Shown: positions 48,539-56,339 of the stretch, piece after piece
Layout of the letters: every line of letters starts with the position of its first letter
Position numbering within the stretch: the stretch's first letter is position 1
Origin: Omnitrophica bacterium GWA2_41_15
Lineage (GTDB): Bacteria > Omnitrophota > Gorgyraeia > Gygaellales > Profunditerraquicolaceae
NCBI GenBank assembly: GCA_919902045.1
Contig: CAKKSP010000041.1
Location: 1-60,740, forward strand
DNA length: 60,740 bases
Direction: 5' to 3'
Position numbers and translations under genes: made by a program
The notes under the pieces: generated by a model
Told to the model about the DNA's origin: nothing
The model's database searches: none
The model's input: only the letters and a program-made list of their open reading frames with translations

Positions 48539-49209
48539 TGGCGGAATTACGAGAAGCTAAAGAGCCGTTTAGATTTCATACCAGACTGCATTTGACAGAG
48601 CTAACCGGATTTAAGGCCGGAACGTTAGAACAACTTTTGTTCTTAATTAAGAAAGTGCCCGGTTCAAGCATTTATCATCATACTCATCGATTTCTGCAGC
48701 AGCATCAATACTTGTCTCCTGAGCCACCGAACGATTTTGCCTATTGGGTTACGGAAGTTATGGGGGAGGACGAATTGGGGGAGAAATTAGCAAGTATTGA
48801 TACTATCCAATATCATGCAATTCGGAACCTAAGAGAGAGAATAGTTTTTACTATCGACGATCATCTTAAAAAATCATCTTCCGCTAAACTGAAGTTTTCT
48901 AGGAAAGACGAAGAATTTTGTTTTATGAAGTCGGTCAGTTTTATTGTCCCTACGGCATATATTGCGGTTAATTTAAAACAATTTGCAGAAACGCTTGAAA
49001 AAGTAACATTCGATTCCATTTATTTTCACATTTTTGAATCTCGGCTTAGGTTGGAGCGCAGTAGCAATGATTTTTCAAATTGGATAGAAAATTCTTTAGG
49101 GGATAAAAAATTAGCAAATGATATAAGCAGGTTTGATCCGTATACTCAAACATTAGAAAATCTCAAGAAAATCCTGATAAGAATCGTTAAAAAAAGAATA
49201 GAGGAATAA
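48538..49209 (+). CDS. DUF5752-like protein, two tandem homologous halves
   Basis: FHTRLHLTELTGFKAGTLEQLL...SIYHHTHRFLQQH; second half repeats SIYFH, NDFSNWIENSLGDKKLA, TLENLKK. Confidence 0.75.
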   Translation: MAELREAKEPFRFHTRLHLTELTGFKAGTLEQLLFLIKKVPGSSIYHHTHRFLQQHQYLSPEPPNDFAYWVTEVMGEDELGEKLASIDTIQYHAIRNLRERIVFTIDDHLKKSSSAKLKFSRKDEEFCFMKSVSFIVPTAYIAVNLKQFAETLEKVTFDSIYFHIFESRLRLERSSNDFSNWIENSLGDKKLANDISRFDPYTQTLENLKKILIRIVKKRIEE

Positions 49210-49211
49210 AA

Positions 49212-50423
49212 ATGGCGCAAATAAGAGAATATATTCCTATCGTTGGCCAATCGGTTATTGAGGATTTGCAGCTTCTTGCCGATAGATTACGCGGTAAGAT
49301 AATACAGCATATTAATTCTACGGCTGTAGGCGGAGGAGTTGCTGAGATATTAAACCGCATGGTTCCTTTGTTAAAAGAGCTGGGTGTTGATACCCGATGG
49401 GATCTGATAAAAGGAGGCGAGCAGTTTTTTGAGGTTACTAAAAAATTCCATAACGCTTTACATGGCAGGAAAGAGAGCATAACTCAACGTGATTTTGATA
49501 TATTTATGGATGCAAGTTCTAAAAATATTGAGGAAGTAGTAATAACAGGTGATATTGTTTTTGTCCATGATCCGCAGCCAATAGTGTTGGTTAAAAAGAA
49601 ATCCGATAATAAATGGATCTGGCGTTGCCATATTGATGTGTCTAATCCCAATCAAAAAGTCTGGAATTTCTTAAAGGAGTTTATCGGTAAATATGATTCT
49701 GTTGTGTTTTCTGCGCCTAGTTTTTCGCAACCGCTACCAATAAGGCAATTTTTGATTTCTCCGTCCATTGATCCGTTAAGCGATAAAAATAAAGATCTTC
49801 CGCAAGAAACAATTGATGTGGTTTTGCGTAAATACGGAATATCTAAAGATAAGCCTATATTGACGCAGATCTCTCGTTTCGATCGCCTTAAGGATCCGGT
49901 TGGCGTTATTGAAGCTTATCAGCAGGTAAAACGTTATATTGATTGTCAGTTAATTTTAGCAGGAGGGGCTGCTGTTGATGATCCTGAGGGGATAGAAGTT
50001 CTGGAAGAAGTCAAGGAAAAAGCTAAAAAGGATCGGGATATACATATCTTGTTGTTATCTCAAAACGATATTGAAATAAATGCTTTACAGCGAGCCTCAA
50101 CGATTATAATTCAGAAGTCTCTCAAGGAAGGGTTTGGCCTTACGGTTTCGGAAGCGCTTTGGAAGGCTAAGCCGGTGGTGGCTTCGAACGTCGGGGGCAT
50201 TCCTTTACAAATAAAACATAAATATTCCGGCTTGCTTTGTCATTCGATTGACGGAGCTGCCTTTGCCATAAAGCAACTACTTAACAGCCCGGAATATGCC
50301 AAAAAATTAGGGGAAAACGGTAGAGAGCATATTAAAAATAATTTTCTGTTAACGCGCCATTTACGCGAATATATGCTGTTGTTTCTTTCATTGTATCATC
50401 AAGGGGATGTTGTTTATCTGTAA
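49212..50423 (+). CDS. Trehalose synthase, glycosyl-transferring (TreT-like, GT4)
   Basis: INSTAVGGGVAEILNRMVPLLKELGVDTRWDLIKGGEQFFEVTKKFHNALHG; SLKEGFGLTVSEALWKAKPVVASNVGG. Confidence 0.9.
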   Translation: MAQIREYIPIVGQSVIEDLQLLADRLRGKIIQHINSTAVGGGVAEILNRMVPLLKELGVDTRWDLIKGGEQFFEVTKKFHNALHGRKESITQRDFDIFMDASSKNIEEVVITGDIVFVHDPQPIVLVKKKSDNKWIWRCHIDVSNPNQKVWNFLKEFIGKYDSVVFSAPSFSQPLPIRQFLISPSIDPLSDKNKDLPQETIDVVLRKYGISKDKPILTQISRFDRLKDPVGVIEAYQQVKRYIDCQLILAGGAAVDDPEGIEVLEEVKEKAKKDRDIHILLLSQNDIEINALQRASTIIIQKSLKEGFGLTVSEALWKAKPVVASNVGGIPLQIKHKYSGLLCHSIDGAAFAIKQLLNSPEYAKKLGENGREHIKNNFLLTRHLREYMLLFLSLYHQGDVVYL

Positions 50424-50455
50424 AATTTTAACGGGGAGAAAGAAAAAAAACAAAG

Positions 50456-50484
50456 TTGACATCCACACAAATGTGTGGTATATA
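50456..50484 (+). promoter_or_regulatory. lexA promoter with candidate LexA operator between -35 and -10
   Basis: TTGACA (50456-50461), 17-nt spacer, TATATA (50479-50484); spacer contains CCACACA-AA-TGTGTGG (50463-50478). Confidence 0.75.
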
Positions 50485-50490
50485 GGAGGT

Positions 50491-51084
50491 ATGGTTGAGC
50501 TAACTCCTAAACAAAAACAAGTCCTCGATTTTATCCGCCAAAAGAGCGCGCAGGGTATTCCGCCGACTATTCGCGAAATTGCCGCTCAATTCAAGGTGTC
50601 TTCAACAGGCACAGTGCGTGATTATTTGACTGCGCTTCAGAAAAAAGGGTATCTTAAGATAAATCAGAAGATCTCCCGCGGTATTGAGCTGTTGCGGCAT
50701 CCGTTAAAAATTCCGATTTTAGGTAATATCCCTGCCGGTAATCCTCAGGATGCTTATGAAGATATTCAAGGATATGTTGATTTAGAGGGTATTTTCCCTG
50801 TTGAGAGAGCAGGGGAGGGAATCTTTGCTTTACGGGTGAAAGGTGAGAGCATGGTTGAGGCCGGGATTATGGATGGAGACCTGGCAGTGATCCGGCGCCA
50901 AAGCCTAGCAGCAGAAGGGGAGATTGTGGCAGCAATTTTAGAAGGAAATAATGAAGTAACTTTAAAGCGCTTGAGGCGAAAAGGGAGTCAGGTTTTTCTT
51001 GAGCCTGCCAATCCGCATTTTGCGCCGATTTATGCGGATTTTAATATTCTGGGGAAGTTGATTACAATTCTGAGGAAATACTAA
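50491..51084 (+). CDS. lexA: LexA repressor
   Basis: MVELTPKQKQVLDFIRQKSAQGIPPTIREIAAQFKVSS; VKGESMVEAGIMDGDLAVIRR; AGGAGGT SD; start moved from 50407. Confidence 0.95.
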   Translation: MVELTPKQKQVLDFIRQKSAQGIPPTIREIAAQFKVSSTGTVRDYLTALQKKGYLKINQKISRGIELLRHPLKIPILGNIPAGNPQDAYEDIQGYVDLEGIFPVERAGEGIFALRVKGESMVEAGIMDGDLAVIRRQSLAAEGEIVAAILEGNNEVTLKRLRRKGSQVFLEPANPHFAPIYADFNILGKLITILRKY

Positions 51085-51090
51085 CTTTAA

Positions 51091-51118
51091 TGTAGGGGAG
51101 GTTTAAACCTCCCCTACA
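51091..51118. repeat. 28-bp perfect palindrome TGTAGGGGAGGTTTAAACCTCCCCTACA
   Basis: Exact self-complementarity; second copy at 55323-55348. Confidence 0.95.
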
Positions 51119-51134
51119 CCTGTGGATAACTTTT

Positions 51135-51437
51135 ATGCTACTTTCCGGTTTCAACCCTAACGCGCGTTGGGATAGGAATATCGAAGGCGCCTACGATGAC
51201 CCTGATAAGCTTAAGGCAAAAATCCAGGTGCTTGCTTTTTTTAGCGGGGCTAAAGTATATCCGCGTATTTTTATGATGAGCGGAAAGCGCTACCGGATCA
51301 GGAAACTCAATTACACCTGGCAAAAGCGCCAAGGTAGCGAGCTCATCAGTTGTTTTTCAGTCAGCACTGCCTGCGATATATACCAACTTTCTTTCAATCA
51401 CTCTTCTTGTGCCTGGAAATTAGATAATATATTTTAG
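51135..51437 (+). CDS. Small DUF6504-like protein between lexA and dinB
   Basis: PRIFMMSGKRYRIRKLNYTWQKRQGSELISCFSVSTACDIYQLSFNHSSCAWKLDNIF resembles DUF6504 domains associated with Y-family polymerases. Confidence 0.5.
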   Translation: MLLSGFNPNARWDRNIEGAYDDPDKLKAKIQVLAFFSGAKVYPRIFMMSGKRYRIRKLNYTWQKRQGSELISCFSVSTACDIYQLSFNHSSCAWKLDNIF

Positions 51438-51481
51438 GGACACTTTTTGAAATTTAATTTTCATGTTAAAAAGTGTCCCTA
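51435..51481. repeat. Inverted repeat TAGGGACACTTTTT / AAAAAGTGTCCCTA
   Basis: 14-bp perfect arms (51435-51448, 51468-51481). Confidence 0.88.
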
Positions 51482-51526
51482 TTTGTCACTTGTAACTTGT
51501 CACGTGGTAACCAGTTAATTTTTTAT

Positions 51527-52684
51527 ATGATCCTCCACATCGACATGGACGCTTTTTTTGCCTCTATAGAGCAGGCAATTAATCCCCGGCTCAAAGGCAA
51601 ACCTTTGATTGTCGGCTCCCGCAATAGCCCGCGTTTTACCGTGGTTTGCGCAGCAAGCTATGAAGCTAAAGCTTTAGGAATTACTTCCGGCATGCGTTCC
51701 CAGGATGCCTTCAGAATATGCCCTAATTTATCTTTTGTACCTGCCCAACAAGACCGCTACATCTGGACATCCCGGCAAATTTTTACATTTTTAAAAGGCC
51801 TGGGGTATCCTATACAATATTGTTCTATTGATGAGTTTACACTGGATATTGGCGATACCCAAAATTGCCATAAATTAAGCAGTGGAATTCAGGAAAAAAT
51901 TACCCAGGATTTCGGGATTACTGCTTCAATAGGTATAGGAAAAAACTATCTTTTAGCAAAGCTTGCCTCTAAACTTAAAAAGCCTGCTGGATTCCTTGAA
52001 ATTAACGAAGAAAATCTGGAAGATATTCTTAAGGGAGTTCCTGCAAAAAAAATATGCGGGGTAGGGGAGGCAACTAATTTACTTCTTGAGAATTTAGGGA
52101 TAAATACTTGCCTTGATCTTTATCAGAAAGATGTTCTTTTTCTAAAAGAATATTTAGGCCAATATGGTATTAATCTTTATTTTGGTTTACATACAAAAGA
52201 AGAAATTTCTATTTCAGAGCATGAAGATTTGCCTAAGTCAATTGGGCATTCATATACATTAAGTAAGCCTAACCAAAACCCCGGGTTTATAAGCGCTTGG
52301 TTTAGGCTTTTATCTGAAAAAGTAGCCGAGCGTTTACGTGCGCAAGATTTACTGGCCAAAACAGTGCATCTTTGGCTTGAGCTGCCTGAATTTGGGCATT
52401 TTAGCCGCCAAAAAAGCTTTTCTAATGCTACTGATGATGGAGCTCTAATTGCCACTAGAGCAATGGAAATAATGGCTAAAAATGGCCTAATATGGCCTAA
52501 TATTAGGGCTATTGGGGTGACTTGTTCAGGGCTTATTTTGAAGGAGTATGAACCGTTATTTTTAGAGGATAAAAAAAGAAATAACCTGCTTAAGGCAGTT
52601 GATCGGATTAATCAGCGTTTTGGAGAAGAAGCAATTTTTCCTGCGGTGATTAAGCTAACTAATCCAACCACAGGGACACTTTAA
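51527..52684 (+). CDS. dinB: DNA polymerase IV (Y family)
   Basis: MILHIDMDAFFASIEQAINPRLKGKPLIVG; YCSIDEFTLDI; start moved from 51473. Confidence 0.94.
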   Translation: MILHIDMDAFFASIEQAINPRLKGKPLIVGSRNSPRFTVVCAASYEAKALGITSGMRSQDAFRICPNLSFVPAQQDRYIWTSRQIFTFLKGLGYPIQYCSIDEFTLDIGDTQNCHKLSSGIQEKITQDFGITASIGIGKNYLLAKLASKLKKPAGFLEINEENLEDILKGVPAKKICGVGEATNLLLENLGINTCLDLYQKDVLFLKEYLGQYGINLYFGLHTKEEISISEHEDLPKSIGHSYTLSKPNQNPGFISAWFRLLSEKVAERLRAQDLLAKTVHLWLELPEFGHFSRQKSFSNATDDGALIATRAMEIMAKNGLIWPNIRAIGVTCSGLILKEYEPLFLEDKKRNNLLKAVDRINQRFGEEAIFPAVIKLTNPTTGTL

Positions 52685-52843
52685 GTTAAACAAGCAAAAA
52701 ATACGATATGAACGTTAAAAAAATAATCATTGTAACACTATATTACAAAAAGAGATAAATCAAGTACTTCCTAGATTGGCAAGTTTACATAAGATATATT
52801 ATAGGCACTAGTGCGACATAAGAAGATAAAGAAAATAGGCTGT

Positions 52844-53050
52844 TTATAAGGAAGATTTTATGCTCGCTTGCTTTATATAGGCGTTTATTTGAGTCAACTG
52901 TTCTCTGCTTGGTTTATTCTTATCTTTGAACCATCTTTGGATTGTTCTGGGACTTATCTTTAAATAATCAGCTAATTCTTTTGTCTGAAAACTCCCCGCA
53001 TAAAAATGAAGTTTATGTAATTTATACCACTCTTCTAGTTCTCTTTCCAT
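52844..53050 (-). CDS. Small helix-turn-helix protein
   Basis: TKELADYLKISPRTIQRWFKDKNKPSREQLTQINAYI. Confidence 0.7.
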   Translation of the reverse strand: MERELEEWYKLHKLHFYAGSFQTKELADYLKISPRTIQRWFKDKNKPSREQLTQINAYIKQASIKSSL

Positions 53051-53064
53051 ATATCTAGCCTCCC

Positions 53065-53910
53065 TTAAGGTGTCTTACAGCCTTCTAAAAATCGCTTATA
53101 TTTTCGCTCTAAAAAAAGCCCATTTTGGGTATTTTTATATATAATATCAAAAAGTTTTAAGCTATCTGTATGTTCATATATAAACATGTAATTCCAGCCG
53201 TTCTTGGTTTTTTGTTTATAAATTGTCCTTTTTGGCATGCCAAGATTTGTTAAATTATTCTCCAAGCTGTTTATAAAATCTTCGGAACCGCTGACAAATT
53301 TTGCTCTTAAAGGGAAATTTATCCGGCATTTATTAAAGAATACACTGCCATCGCCATCAAAAACACCTCTTATAAAATCAGATAAATATTCTTGCGGAAC
53401 TTTCGGAAACTTGACTATAAGGCTTTTTTTGGGTATAACACACAAAGTTTCTAAGTCATGCGCTAGTTTTTCTCTTGCAAAGTGAAAATAATACAAGCCT
53501 TTTTGGTGCCTAGAAGCTGATATATTATGCGCAGAATTCAAAACCTTTTTAACTTTTTCAAGCAGCTCCAGATCGTTAATAGATAAAGAAACAGTGCCTG
53601 TTTTAGATACGCACCCATCCGTAATAATCAAACCTAAAACATATGCCATTTCAGATGACCAGGTGCTAAAAAAATTCTCGTTTATATCATAAAAATTTTG
53701 AGGAAGTTTATATTGTTTTTGTGCTTCAATTCGCGCTTCTGACTTAGTTCGCTGCGCTATGCCGTATTTTTTGAGTTTTTTATAAATTGCAACCCGTGAG
53801 ACTGAATATAGTCCGGCTATTATATCCTCTAAGGATTTTTTCTCATTTATGTATAAATTATATAGCTTCTCTTTTGTTAATTCGCTCAGTTTCTTCATCT
53901 TTATTAGCAT
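53065..53910 (-). CDS. LAGLIDADG homing endonuclease with N-terminal HTH
   Basis: Two LAGLIDADG-type motifs: AYVLGLIITDGCVSK and DFIRGVFDGDGSVF; HTH-like KSLEDIIAGLYSVSRVAIYKKLKKYGI. Confidence 0.87.
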   Translation of the reverse strand: MLIKMKKLSELTKEKLYNLYINEKKSLEDIIAGLYSVSRVAIYKKLKKYGIAQRTKSEARIEAQKQYKLPQNFYDINENFFSTWSSEMAYVLGLIITDGCVSKTGTVSLSINDLELLEKVKKVLNSAHNISASRHQKGLYYFHFAREKLAHDLETLCVIPKKSLIVKFPKVPQEYLSDFIRGVFDGDGSVFFNKCRINFPLRAKFVSGSEDFINSLENNLTNLGMPKRTIYKQKTKNGWNYMFIYEHTDSLKLFDIIYKNTQNGLFLERKYKRFLEGCKTP

Positions 53911-54023
53911 TTTGTATTTTGATTATTTTACCATTAATTAAGCCATCTGCTACTTTTTTATGCGCTTTTTTTTATGATTCGATTTAGAGCAGGTTCTTGC
54001 CAAAAATATGCTATACTTTAGCC

Positions 54024-55316
54024 ATGGATGTCAGGCAAAAATTACAACTTAGAAGATTACTAATCCCCCATTTGAGCCAATCTTTAAAGATACTTGCCCT
54101 GCCTTTAACGGAATTAAGAGGGCTTGTGGAAGCAGAATTAGAGCAAAATCCTTTTTTAGAAGAGGTTCGGCCTCCTCCCTCCTCCACTTTTTCAAATGTA
54201 ACCCAGGAAGAACAGGATTATCGTATTAGCCAGATAACCCGGCCCAAGACTCTTCAGGATAGCCTGCTTGAACAATTAGGAATTGCCGCAACTAATGATG
54301 AGGAATTACGAATAGGCCAGGAACTTATCGGGAATATTGATCAAAATGGATACCTAAAAGCAAGCCTTGAATATATTGCATCGACCTTACAGGTAAGTTT
54401 AGAAAAAGTCAAATCTACGCTTGAGATTATTCATGATTTTGAGCCCGTAGGCATTGGGGCCCTAAATCTTGAAGAATGCCTTTTGCTCCAGCTTGAAGCC
54501 GCAGGTTTTGATGACCCCAGGCTTATTGAAATAATAAGAAACCACCTGCCGGATATTGCTAAGAAAAATTATACCCATATTGCCAAAGCCCTTAAAATCA
54601 GCCTTGAAGAAGTAAAACCGCTTATCAGCCGGATTGCTTCTTTAGATCCTAAACCGGGGCTTATTTATTCCCAAGAAGAGTTACCCATAGTGGTTCCGGA
54701 TGTTACTATTGAGGAAAAAGATAAAGGTTTTGAAATCAGCATTTCTAACGGCCAGATGCCAATTTTTAGGATCAATGATGAATATCGTGATGCGATGCGG
54801 GAAAATCCGATGTCAGATGAGGAAAGAGCAATTTTAAAAAAACAGCTTGATGAGGCGTTGTTTTTAGTAAGAGCGGTTGCAAAACGTAAAGAAACATTAG
54901 TCCGGGTTGTTGAATCTTTGGTGGGAATACAATCACAGGCTTTGCGCCATGGCCTCACGCATCTTAAGCCGCTTACTTTTCGGGAATTAGCCCGTCAACT
55001 TGGGCTGCATGAAACTACTATTGGCCGGACAGTCGCCCATAAATACATAAAACTTAAAAATGGCACTGTAGCATTAAAAGATTTTTTTTCCGGGAAGCGC
55101 CAGGATAAAAATGGGCATACTTTGTCAGCTACCTATATTAATAGCCTTATCCGGTCTTTAATAGATGTTGAGGATAAAACAAAACCGCTTAGTGACCAGG
55201 ATATTGCTGGTATTATTAGCCATAAATATCAGGTAGATATTCCAAGGCGTACTATCGCGCAATATCGTAGGCAGCTTAGAATTGCATCTTCTTCTTACAG
55301 AAAAAACGTTAAATAA
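54024..55316 (+). CDS. rpoN: RNA polymerase sigma-54 factor
   Basis: RQKLQLRRLLIPHLSQSLKILALPLTELRGLVEAELEQNPFLEE; RRTIAQYRRQLRIASSS RpoN box; start moved from 53997. Confidence 0.95.
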   Translation: MDVRQKLQLRRLLIPHLSQSLKILALPLTELRGLVEAELEQNPFLEEVRPPPSSTFSNVTQEEQDYRISQITRPKTLQDSLLEQLGIAATNDEELRIGQELIGNIDQNGYLKASLEYIASTLQVSLEKVKSTLEIIHDFEPVGIGALNLEECLLLQLEAAGFDDPRLIEIIRNHLPDIAKKNYTHIAKALKISLEEVKPLISRIASLDPKPGLIYSQEELPIVVPDVTIEEKDKGFEISISNGQMPIFRINDEYRDAMRENPMSDEERAILKKQLDEALFLVRAVAKRKETLVRVVESLVGIQSQALRHGLTHLKPLTFRELARQLGLHETTIGRTVAHKYIKLKNGTVALKDFFSGKRQDKNGHTLSATYINSLIRSLIDVEDKTKPLSDQDIAGIISHKYQVDIPRRTIAQYRRQLRIASSSYRKNVK

Positions 55317-55322
55317 ATTTAT

Positions 55323-55348
55323 GTAGGGGAGGTTTAAACCTCCCCTAC
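55323..55348. repeat. 26-bp perfect palindrome GTAGGGGAGGTTTAAACCTCCCCTAC
   Basis: Exact self-complementarity; same core as 51091-51118. Confidence 0.95.
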
Positions 55349-55370
55349 GCCGTGCAAATTTTTTATTTGA

Positions 55371-56339
55371 TTAAGACTTTAAGGCGAGTGCGGTCAGGTT
55401 GATTAAGCGGTTGACGAGCTTTAGGTTTTCCAGAGTAAATTTCTTTTCAGAGCTTTTAAGCGTTCCCAGGTTCATTACTCCCTTTAGTTCATCCTGTAAG
55501 CTAAACGGTACTACCATAGAAGAGTTAAGATGAGGCCGGTTAAGATAAGGCAATATTCGGTTGTCAGAAGTCTTATCGTCAATAACAAACGACTCCCCTT
55601 CTTTTAACGCCAATCCCGAAATACCCTCTCCTATCCTGACTTTAGTCTTTTTTACCACATCTTCAGATAATCCGCGCGCTACCTTGATGGTGAGGTATTT
55701 TTCGTTTTTGTCGGCAAACATAATAGAGCCGATATCAGCGCGGCTGACTTCAAAAACTACCTCTAAAAGGGCTTCCAGTATCAAAATTTCTTCACTTTCC
55801 TTATGATGTTTAATGTTGTCGTAAGCAAGTGTCAGCGTATAACCAAGCATTTTCTTGAGTAATTCTACCAGGGAAAATGTATTTTTTAAAGAGATAGTTT
55901 TTATCTTTAACAATGCGCTCCAAAGTTCCTCTTCGTTGATATTGAAGCGTTGAGAAAGTTCGCGGCAGTATTCCCGGGAAGGCCGGTTTATGATCATCGG
56001 CCCGAGAATGATGTATCCTAAGGCAGGCGCGCCGTTAATCTGCAGCGGTACGGCACAATGCGTTAAACCCCATTTGCAAACGTAACTTAAATTTTTATCA
56101 ATTTTTCCTTCTCCACCAAGAAATGTAGGCAGGCAGGAATATTCAAAGCGCGGTGAGGCGCTGCGCATGATCTGGCAGAAACTGTGCTCTATGCTTGCGG
56201 CTGTAAGAAATTTACCTTCGGCATCAACAAGGCGGATATCAATTTCTGCGAATGATGCAAAATTATCCTGAATTTCTTTCCAAAGTTTAAGATCAAGCAG
56301 TTTTGATAAAGAGTAGTTTGTATTATTTTCTTTTTTCAT
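55371..56339 (-). CDS. PocR-like ligand-binding domain + GAF sensor protein
   Basis: LWKEIQDNFASFAEIDIRLVDAEGKFLT, CPTFLGG-like CLPTFLGGEG, then GAF (ISGLALKEGESFVIDDKTSDNRI); start moved to ATG 56339. Confidence 0.82.
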   Translation of the reverse strand: MKKENNTNYSLSKLLDLKLWKEIQDNFASFAEIDIRLVDAEGKFLTAASIEHSFCQIMRSASPRFEYSCLPTFLGGEGKIDKNLSYVCKWGLTHCAVPLQINGAPALGYIILGPMIINRPSREYCRELSQRFNINEEELWSALLKIKTISLKNTFSLVELLKKMLGYTLTLAYDNIKHHKESEEILILEALLEVVFEVSRADIGSIMFADKNEKYLTIKVARGLSEDVVKKTKVRIGEGISGLALKEGESFVIDDKTSDNRILPYLNRPHLNSSMVVPFSLQDELKGVMNLGTLKSSEKKFTLENLKLVNRLINLTALALKS

